A stretch of DNA of 64,000 nucleotides from positions 186,001 to 250,000 of the forward strand of contig NZ_BBXE01000021.1 in the NCBI RefSeq assembly GCF_001570565.1, read 5' to 3'. Each line of letters opens with the position of its first letter. Within the stretch, counting starts at the first letter, position 1. The notes under the pieces were generated by a model, which made no database searches, was not told the origin of the DNA, and saw only the letters and a list, made by a program, of their open reading frames with translations. Below, in pieces: positions 8,495 to 17,600 of the stretch. The stretch comes from Herbidospora yilanensis. GTDB taxonomy: Bacteria > Actinomycetota > Actinomycetes > Streptosporangiales > Streptosporangiaceae. A program made the position numbers and the translations under genes.

Positions 8495-9310
8495 TTATGC
8501 ATGAGTGCTTGCCATATGCCACGCGAGATCCTGCGCGCGGCATATGACGGAGCGCTGGGGAGAGGTGCAGCCGCGCCATCGCCACGCGGTTCCGCGACGC
8601 CGGGCGAATGACACGTTCAGCTCTGGCGAAAGAAATCGTGTCCGTCGGGAATGGACGGTTCGCGGGAGGCGGCGGGCGAACTCCGCGTCATCCTCGAAAT
8701 CCCAGTCCTCGCCATGAGGGATCGAGGGGTAGGGCGTCTCGATACCGGGAAGCAAGGGGAACCTTCCGTGCACTCCCCTGGATTCCACGCGGTCATACAG
8801 GTCGTCGCGTCCGGTCACTTTTTCATATGCGCGATAGGCGACGTACTGCATCAGCTCGAATGAGGGATGTTCGTCGTCGGTCCACGGATCACTGCGGTTC
8901 TTGGTGATCCTGACCAGCCGGAACGCTCGTTCCCTCGACCAGGATGTGCGCCGGTGGCCGTAGAAGTAGACGTGTTCCAGTTCCAGGACATGCCGGACCT
9001 GCGGGAGATCGATCACGGCGTCCGGATCGTCGGCGACGGTCTCGAAGGCGTCGCGGCCCAGGCTGATCAGCCAGGAGACGGCATATTCGAACCCGTGGGT
9101 CCCTGGCCTGCCCAAGGTCGACCAGCATGTCGCCCACATGTCGTATGAGCAGGCGCGATCGGCCATCGCGATCCACCAACACGTGAAGTCGACCATCTCT
9201 TCGACGGGAAGGGCGGAGAGGCGGTCTTCCAGGAGACGGAGTCGTTCGGCGCGGGTCGTGGACTCGCGGGCCGAGAGTTCGATCAGGTCCCAGAATCCAT
9301 TGACGTCCAT
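8495..9310 (-). CDS. DUF4240 domain-containing protein
   Basis: A 271-aa protein. The N-terminal about 200 residues match the DUF4240 pattern: MDVNGFWDLIELSARES at the start, then a tryptophan-rich helical domain (DFTCWWIAMADRACSYDMWAT) and ELMQYVAYRAYEKVTGR. DUF4240 proteins are actinomycete-enriched and uncharacterised. Typical members end soon after a DWDFEDDAEFARRLPR-like segment (here about residue 205). The last 55 or so residues here are basic and dissimilar, which may be natural or the result of a 3' frameshift. Confidence 0.75.
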   Translation of the reverse strand: MDVNGFWDLIELSARESTTRAERLRLLEDRLSALPVEEMVDFTCWWIAMADRACSYDMWATCWSTLGRPGTHGFEYAVSWLISLGRDAFETVADDPDAVIDLPQVRHVLELEHVYFYGHRRTSWSRERAFRLVRITKNRSDPWTDDEHPSFELMQYVAYRAYEKVTGRDDLYDRVESRGVHGRFPLLPGIETPYPSIPHGEDWDFEDDAEFARRLPRTVHSRRTRFLSPELNVSFARRRGTAWRWRGCTSPQRSVICRAQDLAWHMASTHA

Positions 9311-9330
9311 GGAACGGAATTGTGGGCCTG

Positions 9331-10371
9331 CTACGAGCCCCTCGTCGTGTCACCGGGCGAACCCTCCGGTGCGGGCTCCGCCCCTCGCGTTCCCTGGCCG
9401 GGCCCCTGAAGCGGCCTCTCCCCGCCGACCGCTGCCCGAGTGAACCGGGCGGCCAGCGTCCGCAGGTATTCGATCAGTTCCGGTGGTTCGGCCACGTCGA
9501 AGTCCAGATCCAGCAGTCCGAGGTGGACCGCCAGCGTCTGGATGCTCTCGGCGCCCGTGTCCAGCACGCACCTGTCATCGTCGATCGCCTCGACGACTCC
9601 GACAGCCGGATTGATCCGTTCCGTCACCACCTCAGCGGCCGCGTGCACGACGACCCGGGCCCGGTGCCGCCACGCAGCCGAGGAAACCCCCCGCGCCACA
9701 TAGCTGGCCGCGCCGCCCTCCGGCGGGTCGCGGGGCGGGAACCGCGGCCCCGTCGGGGTCCGGGGAGTGAGCCGGTCGACCCGGAAGGTCCGCCAGTCGT
9801 CGCGGTCGACGTCCCACGCGACGAGATACCACCGCCGGCCCCACGACACGATCCGATGGGGCTCCACGCCGCGCAGGGTGCTCGACCCGTCGTGGGCGCG
9901 GTAGTCGAATCTCAGTCGTTCCCGGTTCCGGCAGGCGGTGGCCAGGGTGGCCAACACGGTGGGGTCGACGGTCGGGCCAGGGCGGTCGGCGGGTACCGGT
10001 TCGGTCGACGCCCGTAGCGCGTCGACGCGGTGCCGCAGGCGGGACGGGAGCACTTGTTCCAGTTTGGCCAGCGCGCGGGCGGAGCTCTCCTCCATGCCGC
10101 CTACGGCGGTGCGCAGGCCGATCGCGACGGCGACGGCCTCCTCGTCGTCGAGGAGCAGGGGTGGCATGGCGGCGCCCGCGCCGAGGCGGTAGCCGCCGTC
10201 GGTGCCTCGGCTCGCGTGGACGGGGTAGCCCAGGTCGCGTAGGCGTTCGACGTCGCGGCGGACGGTGCGGTCGCTGACGCCCAGGCGGTCGGCGAGGTCG
10301 CGGCCCGGCCAGTCGCGCCGGGCTTGCAGGAGCGACAGCAGGCGGAGCAGGCGTGCCGAGGTTTCCAGCAT
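9331..10371 (-). CDS. YafY/WYL-domain transcriptional regulator
   Basis: A 346-aa protein. An HTH_11 winged helix spans about residues 1-65 (LADRLGVSDRTVRRDVERL). A WYL domain follows at about 145-215, and its signature lies within SWGRRWYLVAWDVDRDDWR. A WCX-like C-terminal region ends near residue 320. The ATG at 10371 fits the family N-terminus (MLETSARLLRLLSLLQ); the frame runs open much further upstream as a shadow. It is divergent from an epoxide hydrolase gene (63 bp apart), its most likely target. Confidence 0.9.
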   Translation of the reverse strand: MLETSARLLRLLSLLQARRDWPGRDLADRLGVSDRTVRRDVERLRDLGYPVHASRGTDGGYRLGAGAAMPPLLLDDEEAVAVAIGLRTAVGGMEESSARALAKLEQVLPSRLRHRVDALRASTEPVPADRPGPTVDPTVLATLATACRNRERLRFDYRAHDGSSTLRGVEPHRIVSWGRRWYLVAWDVDRDDWRTFRVDRLTPRTPTGPRFPPRDPPEGGAASYVARGVSSAAWRHRARVVVHAAAEVVTERINPAVGVVEAIDDDRCVLDTGAESIQTLAVHLGLLDLDFDVAEPPELIEYLRTLAARFTRAAVGGERPLQGPGQGTRGAEPAPEGSPGDTTRGS

Positions 10372-10434
10372 GGACGCCACTCTGCCGGCCCTTCCGGACA
10401 GAGGTTGACCGGAAGGCTCCGTAGCGTTGCGGTC

Positions 10435-11538
10435 ATGAGCGAAGAGATCATCCCCTTCCGGATCGACATCCCTCAGGCCGTCCTCGACGATCTCCGCGAC
10501 CGGCTCGGCGACACCCGGTGGCCGGACCAGATCCCCGACACCGGCTGGGACTACGGGGTGCCGGTGGCCTACGTGAAGGAGCTGGCCGAGCGCTGGCGGC
10601 ACACGTACGACTGGCGGAAGTGGGAGGCGAGGCTGAACGCCCATCCGCAGTTCACGACCGAGATCGACGGGCAGAAGGTGCATTTCCTGCACGTCCGCTC
10701 CCCGCATACGGACGCGCTGCCGCTGGTGCTCACCCACGGCTGGCCGGGGTCGGTCGTGGAGTTCCTCGACGTGATCGGGCCGCTCACCGAGCCGCCGGCC
10801 GGGCAGCAGGCCTTTCACGTGGTGATCCCGTCGCTGCCGGGGTTCGGGTTCTCCGGCCCCACCCGGGAGCGGGGGTGGAACCGGTTCCGTACGGCGAAGG
10901 CGTGGGCCGAGCTGATGCGGCGGCTGGGCTATGACCGGTACGGCACCGCCGGCAACGACGCCGGGTCGCTGGTCGCTCCCGAGCAGGGGCGGATCGACCC
11001 CGAGCACGTCGTCGGCGTGCACGTCACGCAGATCTACTCGTTCCCGTCGGGCGATCCCGCGGAGTTCGCGAAGCTCACGCCGGAGGACCGGGAGGCGCTC
11101 AAGGTGCTCTCGTGGTTCCGCGACAACAAGATGTCGTTCAACATCCTGCACTCGCAGCAGCCGCAGACCCTCTCCTACGCCATCACCGACTCGCCCGCCG
11201 GGCTGCTCGGCTGGCACGCGCAGCTCATGGGCGAGGACCTCGACCCCGACTTCGTGCTCACCAACGTCATGCTCTACTGGCTGACCGGCACGGCCACCTC
11301 GGCCACCCGCTTCTACTACGAGGACGCCAGGGCCGAGGCGCCGGCCGGGCCGACCACGGTGCCGATCGGGCTGGCGATGTTCAAGGGCGACTTCGTGTCG
11401 ATGCGCACCTTCGCCGAGCGCGACCACGAGGACATCCGGTCGTGGCACGCCTACGAGGAGCCCGCCGGGCACTACGCGGCGCACCTGGCGCCGGAGGTGC
11501 TCGTCCAGGATCTCCGGGGGTTCTTCGGGGGGTTGTGA
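10435..11538 (+). CDS. Epoxide hydrolase (EHN domain, alpha/beta hydrolase)
   Basis: A 367-aa protein. Residues about 4-110 are the epoxide hydrolase N-terminal domain (PFRIDIPQAVLDDLRDRL). The alpha/beta hydrolase core has the oxyanion motif HGWPGS (about 101-106), and the nucleophile loop GNDAGS carries an Asp in place of the serine of esterases. The catalytic histidine is likely in PAGHYAAHLAPE near the C-terminus. These enzymes open epoxides through a covalent ester on the Asp. The natural substrate is unknown. It is divergent from the WYL regulator. Confidence 0.9.
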   Translation: MSEEIIPFRIDIPQAVLDDLRDRLGDTRWPDQIPDTGWDYGVPVAYVKELAERWRHTYDWRKWEARLNAHPQFTTEIDGQKVHFLHVRSPHTDALPLVLTHGWPGSVVEFLDVIGPLTEPPAGQQAFHVVIPSLPGFGFSGPTRERGWNRFRTAKAWAELMRRLGYDRYGTAGNDAGSLVAPEQGRIDPEHVVGVHVTQIYSFPSGDPAEFAKLTPEDREALKVLSWFRDNKMSFNILHSQQPQTLSYAITDSPAGLLGWHAQLMGEDLDPDFVLTNVMLYWLTGTATSATRFYYEDARAEAPAGPTTVPIGLAMFKGDFVSMRTFAERDHEDIRSWHAYEEPAGHYAAHLAPEVLVQDLRGFFGGL

Positions 11539-11543
11539 GCGGG

Positions 11544-11882
11544 TCAGTTCTGGATCTCGATCGGGCCCTCGTCGAAGACGGTGATGTCGGTGACGATGGG
11601 GATCGGATGAGGCCAGTCCACGTTGACCACGAAGGTCACGCCCTGGTTGGCGTCCCAGGGCGGGCCGTGGGGTGCGATGTTGGAGACCGTCACGTTGGCG
11701 GAGCCGATGAAACGCTGGTGGTTGGCGTCGGCGAAGCCGCCGTGCGCGTCGGGGTCGGACTCCGGGATGTACTCGCTGGCGGCGACGTGCACGATCGAGT
11801 TGACGTTGATCGCACCCCAGTTGAAGTTGAGCGGGACCCGTCCCTTGAGCGGTCCCCAGTACTTGCGGATGTGCTGTGGCAT
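11544..11882 (-). CDS. Hypothetical beta-rich protein
   Basis: A 112-aa protein, or 122 aa if started at 11912. It has no signal peptide or membrane helix and is rich in Asn, Pro and aromatic residues (MPQHIRKYWGPLKG start, GVTFVVNVDWPHP near the end), suggesting a small beta-sandwich. I do not recognise it. It lies 76 bp after the start of a membrane-protein gene on the same strand and could be co-transcribed. It is convergent with the epoxide hydrolase. Confidence 0.6.
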   Translation of the reverse strand: MPQHIRKYWGPLKGRVPLNFNWGAINVNSIVHVAASEYIPESDPDAHGGFADANHQRFIGSANVTVSNIAPHGPPWDANQGVTFVVNVDWPHPIPIVTDITVFDEGPIEIQN

Positions 11883-11958
11883 GCCGTGTCCAATCTGTTG
11901 CCGCTGTGGCACCGAGACTGGCGGGAACGACGATGTCCGCGCATGAGTAGGGCCCTGC

Positions 11959-12486
11959 TCAATCGGGCGTGACGACCTCCCCGACGTCGGCGCCGTACAC
12001 GGGCGCCTTGCCCAGCCGCTGCACGACCACCAGCCAGAAGACCCCGACGACGATGCCGCCGCCGAGCTGGGAGAGCGGGACCTCGCAGGCCCACACCACC
12101 GGCAGGGCGGCGGCGAGGTGGCGGGGGAACCGCCCGGCCCGCCAGAGGGTGACCGCCATGACGACCGACCCGGCCAGGACGGCCAGGTTGGCGGGCACGG
12201 CGACGTACGGGAACCAGGAGAAGTCGGCGCCGTTGACGTTGGACGAGGTCGCGCCGAACGCGAGCAGCAGATGGCCGGCCACGACGGCCCATGGGCCCCT
12301 GGCCCCGAAGCGGCGCAGCTCCAGCAGTCCGGGGATGCTGAGGACCAGACCGGCCGCGAACAGGCCGAGGATCAGATGTTCCTCGCCGAGCACCCGCGGG
12401 TCGGCGTCGAACGGGCGGACGGCCTGGAAGACGCCGGAGACGGCCATGGCCAGCGCGGCGGCGAGAGTGGAGATTCTTACGATCAC
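11959..12486 (-). CDS. Small integral membrane protein
   Basis: A 175-aa protein with about five hydrophobic segments (LAAALAMAVSGVF, LGLFAAGLVLSIPGLL, WAVVAGHLLLAFGATSS, ANLAVLAGSVVMAVTL and GGGIVVGVFWLVVV). The start is a GTG at 12486, chosen because the upstream extension is charged low-complexity shadow sequence. It is divergent from a histidine kinase gene, about 150 bp away. Function is unknown. Confidence 0.7.
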   Translation of the reverse strand: MIVRISTLAAALAMAVSGVFQAVRPFDADPRVLGEEHLILGLFAAGLVLSIPGLLELRRFGARGPWAVVAGHLLLAFGATSSNVNGADFSWFPYVAVPANLAVLAGSVVMAVTLWRAGRFPRHLAAALPVVWACEVPLSQLGGGIVVGVFWLVVVQRLGKAPVYGADVGEVVTPD

Positions 12487-12633
12487 CCCGGCGACGCTAG
12501 AGAACGGGCCGTCCCGGGCGAATCGGCCGCCGGTCGCCGACGGGTACATCCGTGGGCTGAGGCCCGTACATCCCCGGGTGGACATCGGGACACGAACCCC
12601 CAGAACACCCCGAATCCTGGATACCTTTTGTCC

Positions 12634-13692
12634 GTGCGACGCTCGTTGATGCCCGTGGCGGCGGCCGGTCTCGCCCTGTGGGCGGTCGCCGAGGCGATCC
12701 CGCTGGGCTGGGTCGCGATCGGGTTCGCGCTGGTCACCACGGTGCCGGTGGCGCTGGGCCGGAAGGCGCCGCTGCCGGTGCTCGGCGTGGTCGTGGCCGC
12801 GCTGCTGCTGCGGGCCGCGACGACCGACGCCGTGCCGGCCACCGTCGCCCCGTTCCCCTCGCTGCTGATCCTGGCGTTCTGCGTGGCGTTGTCCGCCGGC
12901 AGCCGGCCGGTGGCGGTCGCCGGATGGGCCGTCGCCGTGGGCGGGATGGCCGGGGCGATCACCTTGCGGTACTACACCGCGCCGCCCGACTTCGCCTCGT
13001 CCATGATCATGGTCTTCTTCGTCACGGCCGCCTGGGCGGCCGGGCTGCTGGTCGCGCACCGCGAGGCGCGGGCGGTGGAGAAGGCGCGGTCCGCCGTCGC
13101 CGAGGAGCGCCTGCGCATCGCCCGTGAGCTGCACGACGTCGTCGCCCACTCGCTGTCGATCATCGCGCTCAACGCGGGCGCCGCCCGCGAGGTCGCGCCG
13201 GAGAAGGCGGGCCCGCACATGGACGTCGTCGCGGAGACCGCGCGGGCCGCGCTCGGGGAGATGCGTCAGCTCCTGTACGCCCTGCGCACCGACGACCATC
13301 CCGCCCGCGACCCCCAGCCGTCCCTCGACCAGCTTCCCGACCTGCTCGACCAGGCCAGGGCGGGCGGCCTGCCGGTGACGTTCGAGGAGCAGGGCGACCG
13401 GCGCGTGTTCCCGGCGGGCCTGGAGCTGACGGCCTACCGGATCGTGCAGGAGGCGCTGACCAACGTGCGGCGGCACGCCGGCCCGGCGGCGACCCGGGTG
13501 CGCGTCGGCTACGGCGAGCGGCTCGACCTGGAGGTGGTCAACGCCCCCGGCACGTCCGGCCCGCCGAACCCGCCGGGCCACGGCCTGATCGGCATGCGGG
13601 AACGCGCCCGCCTCTACGGCGGCACCCTCCGGGCGGGCCCGGAGGACGACGGCGGCTACGCCGTGCGGATCTCCTTCGAGGTGGACCGGTGA
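12634..13692 (+). CDS. NarL-type sensor histidine kinase (HisKA_3)
   Basis: A 352-aa protein with four to five N-terminal membrane helices (residues about 5-142), then the HisKA_3 dimerisation box RIARELHDVVAHSLSII with His167. A HATPase domain follows (AYRIVQEALTNVRRHAG N-box and GHGLIGMRERARLYGG G-box). The start is a GTG; the longer open frame upstream overlaps the neighbouring membrane gene. The stop overlaps the response regulator start (GTGA), so the two form a two-component system. There is no extracytoplasmic sensor domain, as in DesK-like kinases that sense the membrane. Confidence 0.92.
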   Translation: MRRSLMPVAAAGLALWAVAEAIPLGWVAIGFALVTTVPVALGRKAPLPVLGVVVAALLLRAATTDAVPATVAPFPSLLILAFCVALSAGSRPVAVAGWAVAVGGMAGAITLRYYTAPPDFASSMIMVFFVTAAWAAGLLVAHREARAVEKARSAVAEERLRIARELHDVVAHSLSIIALNAGAAREVAPEKAGPHMDVVAETARAALGEMRQLLYALRTDDHPARDPQPSLDQLPDLLDQARAGGLPVTFEEQGDRRVFPAGLELTAYRIVQEALTNVRRHAGPAATRVRVGYGERLDLEVVNAPGTSGPPNPPGHGLIGMRERARLYGGTLRAGPEDDGGYAVRISFEVDR

Positions 13693-14345
13693 TCCGCGTC
13701 CTGGTCGCCGACGACCACGCGCTGGCCCGGATGGGCCTGACCGCGATGCTCGCCGCCCAGGCCGACCTGGAGGTGGCCGGCGAGGCCGCCGACGGGCTCG
13801 CCGCCGTCGAGGAGACCCGGCGGCTCCGCCCGGACGTCGTCCTGATGGACATCCGGATGCCCCGCCTGGACGGCATCGAGGCCACCCGCCGCGTCCGCGC
13901 CCTGCCGCACGCCCCCGCCGTGCTGGTCCTCACCACCTTCGACCTCGACCAGTACGTCTACGACGCCCTCCGCGCCGGAGCGGGCGGCTTCCTGCTCAAG
14001 GACGCGCCCCCGAGCCGGCTGGCCGAGGCGGTCAGGACGGTCGCCGAAGGCCAGGCCCTGCTGGCCCCGGCGGTGACGAGGCGGCTGATCGAGCGTTTCC
14101 TGACCGTCCCGGAGCGGGACACCGAGGTCCTCGACCGGCTCACCGACCGGGAACGCGAGGTGCTGACCCTCATCGGCCGGGGCCGCTCCAACGCCGAGAT
14201 CGCCGCGGACCTCTGCGTTGCGGAGGCGACCGTGAAGACCCATGTGTCCCGCGTCCTGATGAAGGCCGGGCTGCGGGACCGGGTCGCTGCGGTGGTGTTC
14301 GCGTACGAGCAGGGGCTGGTCAGGGTCGGCCCGAAGACCTCCTGA
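13689..14345 (+). CDS. NarL/FixJ-family response regulator
   Basis: A 218-aa protein with a receiver domain (residues about 1-118, acidic pair Asp8/Asp9, phospho-acceptor Asp54 in LMDIRMP) and a LuxR-type HTH (about 148-210, LTDREREVLTLIGRG then TVKTHVSRVLMKAGL). It starts with GTG overlapping the kinase stop. The kinase/regulator pair has no adjacent ABC transporter, so its target is unknown. Confidence 0.93.
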   Translation: MIRVLVADDHALARMGLTAMLAAQADLEVAGEAADGLAAVEETRRLRPDVVLMDIRMPRLDGIEATRRVRALPHAPAVLVLTTFDLDQYVYDALRAGAGGFLLKDAPPSRLAEAVRTVAEGQALLAPAVTRRLIERFLTVPERDTEVLDRLTDREREVLTLIGRGRSNAEIAADLCVAEATVKTHVSRVLMKAGLRDRVAAVVFAYEQGLVRVGPKTS

Positions 14346-14636
14346 CGGAGCCCCTGACCGCGAGGGAGGCGCAGTCGCCCAGACGCGTCTGAATGTGGCT
14401 TCGTAAGGCCGACGTCGTGCGCGCGGCGCTTCTGCCGACAAGGTCACAACTTTTGTCGATCTGGGCAAAAGGCTATGGGCAAGTCGACGATCAAGCCCTA
14501 TATTACGGCGCAGAGCAGCATTGATACGCCCGTGTTACAGCAACCGGCACCCGCCGTTTCAGCCGGCCATATCGGCGGTGCCGTAACCCCCCTGCGCCGC
14601 CCTGACCGCGGCTCCCTCATCGAGATGGGACTGGCC
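14346..14636. other. Intergenic region upstream of the large secreted protein
   Basis: About 290 bp. An in-frame extension of the downstream gene to 14475 exists but looks non-coding. AT-rich sequence around 14440-14520 probably holds the promoter. No TGAAACTTTCA box was seen here. Confidence 0.4.
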
Positions 14637-17600
14637 ATGCGGAAAATACCCCTGTTATCCGTCTCAGTGCTCACCGCGCTGTCGTGCCTCGTCGTGCCCG
14701 CGCAGGCGCGGGCGGCGGTGCCGCCGCAGCAGCCGGGTGTCACCCTGCGGACCTATGACGTCCAGGTCGAGTTGTCCAAGCTCTGCACGCTCAAGCCCGG
14801 CCAGACGCCCAACGTGGACAAGCTGATGCCCACGATCGACTGGACGTCCGACGCCGACTTCGGGCTGACCGACATGTTCGTCACCGAGGTCGTCGGCAAC
14901 ATCTCCGTCGCCACCGCCGGGACGTACGAGTTCCGGCTCACCAGCGACGACGGCTCCCGGCTGCGCATCGACGACACCGTCGTGATCACCAACGACGGGC
15001 GGCACGGGGCGATCGCCGTGGACGGCACGATCAACCTGACCCCCGGCTACCACGCGCTGCGCATCGACCACTTCGAGCACCTGTACGGACAGCAGCTCAA
15101 GCTGGAGTGGAAGCCCCCGGGTTCCTCCCAGTTCACCCTCGTGCCGAACTCGGTGCTGAGCACCGACGCCGACGTCGTGCGGGTCACCGGCCCCGGCCGC
15201 AAGGAGTGCGAGAGCGGCGCCGACTCCCCCGGCGACGGGCTGCCGCTGACGTCGGTCCACCCCGACTTCACCCTCACCGACCTGCGGCCGAACGGGTTCC
15301 AGCCGCAGGTGAGCGCCATGGACTGGCTGCCCGACGGCCGGCTGGCCATCGCCACCTGGGGCGGCTCGGAGAACCGGCTCGGCGAGGTCTACCTGCTCGG
15401 CAACGTGACCGGCGCGACCTCGGCGGCGCAGGTGACCACGAAGAAGATCGCCAGTGGGCTGCAGGAGCCCATGGGCATCAAGTACGTCGACGGCAAGCTC
15501 TACGTGTCGGAGAAGTCGCGGCTGGTCGAGCTGAACGACACCAACGGCGACGAGGTCGCCGACAACCTGCGGACCGTGGCGACCTGGCCGTTCGGCGGCA
15601 ACTTCCACGAGTTCGCGTTCGGGCTGCTCTACCGCGACGGCCACTTCTACCTGAACCTGTCCGTCGCCATCAACTACGGCGGCGCGACCACCGACCCCCA
15701 GCCGGCCGCCAACCGGGGCACCGCCATCAAGGTCAACAAGGACACCGGCGCGGTCGAGTACATCGCCGGAGGCCTGCGTACCCCCAACGGGCTCGGCTGG
15801 GGTCCGAACGACGACCTGTTCGTCATGGACAACCAGGGCGGCTGGTTGCCGGCCTCGAAGCTCGTGCACGTCAAGCCGGGGCGGTTCTTCAACCACTACA
15901 CCAACCCCGACGGCCGGTTCGACAACAACGTCGTCACCAAGCCCGTGCTCTGGCTGCCGCACAACGAGATCGCCAACTCCCCCAGCACCCCGCTGCTGCT
16001 GAAGGAGGGCCGGTTCGCCGGGCAGATGTTGTTCGGCGACGTCACGTACGGCGGCATCCAGCGCGGCTACCTGGAGAAGGTCAACGGCGAGTACCAGGGC
16101 GCGGTCTTCCGCCTCACCCAGGGCCTCGAAGCGGGCGTCAACCGCATCAGCATCGGGCCTGACGGCGCCATCTACGCCGGCGGCCTCGGCGCCGGCGGCA
16201 ACTGGGGCCAGCCGGGCAAGCTCAACTACGGCCTGCAGAAGCTGACCCCCGGCGACGAGAAGGCCTTCGACATGCTGCGGATGCGCGCGATCGCGGGCGG
16301 CTTCGAGCTGGAGTACACGCAGCCCCTCTCGGACGAGACCGCCGCGTCGCTGGCGACCAAGTACCAGATCACCCAGTGGCGGTACGCCGCCGCCTCCACC
16401 TACGGCGGCCCCAAGGTCGACGAGGAGCCGCTGACCGTCACCTCCGCCGACCTGTCCTCCGACAGGAAGAAGGTCACGCTGAAGATCACGGGCCTCAAGG
16501 CGGACCGCGTGGTGCACCTGCGCTCGCCGCGCCCGTTCGCCTCGGCGTCGGGCCGGCCGCTGTGGAGCACCGAGGCCTGGTACACCCTGAACACGCTGGT
16601 CGACGGCCCGGAGACCGACACCGTCTACGAGGCCGAGAGCGCCTCGCACAGCGGCGGCGCGAACCTGGCCACCGACCACCTGAGCTACACGGGCAGCGGC
16701 TTCGTCGCCGGATACGGCAACCAGGGCGCGGCCACGCAGTTCGCCGTGACCGTCCCGAGAGACGGCACCTACCACGTCGGCCTGCGCTACTCCAACGGCC
16801 CGAACCCGGCGCCCGGCAACAAGTCCGTCAGCGTGTACGTCAACGGCACCAAGATCAGGCAGGTGCCGCTGCCCAGCACGGTGACGTGGGAGCAGTGGGC
16901 CACCCGGGTCGAACCGCTGACGCTCACCGAGGGCACCAACCTCATCACCTACAAGGTGGACAGCGGCGACACGGGCCACGTCAACCTCGACAACATCACC
17001 GTGGCCGCGCAGCGCGTGTTCGAGGCCGAGAACGCCACGCTGGCCGGCGGCGCGAAGGCGAACAAGGACCACCCGGGCTACACCTACAAGGGCTTCGTCG
17101 ACGGCTACTGGAACGAGGGCGCGAGCACGTCGTTCTCCGTGTGGTCCGACACGACCGGCCCGCACAACGTCGGCCTCCGCTACGCGGCCGACACCGTCAG
17201 GTCGTTGAGCGTGTACGTCAACGGCGAGAAGGTCAAGCAGTCGCGGCTGGCCTCCTCGGGCGGCTGGAACTCCTGGGCCGTCCAGACGGAGCAGCTCAAC
17301 CTGGTCCGCGGCACGAACCAGATCACGTACAAGTACGACTCCGGCGACGGAGGGAACGTCAACCTCGACCACATCTCGGTGTCGCTCGCGCAGCGGATCA
17401 CGCTGTTCGACGGGTCGAACCTGGCGGCGTGGGAGAAGCGGGCCGGCGGCCAGGCCACCTGGCCGATCGCGAACGGCTCCGTCGAGTCCCTCGGCGGCGA
17501 CATCCGCACCCGCCAGACGTTCGGCGACTTCAAGCTCCACGTCGAGTGGCTGGTGCCCAACTACCCGCCGGAGGTCACCGGCCAGCAGCGCGGCAACAGC

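Noticed and set aside
10372-11484. Upstream extension of the WYL regulator frame across the epoxide hydrolase
   Set aside because: Antisense to a clear hydrolase; the regulator's natural start is at 10371.
11959-13581. 540-aa frame covering the antisense of the histidine kinase
   Set aside because: Only its last 175 codons look like protein; the rest is antisense to the kinase.
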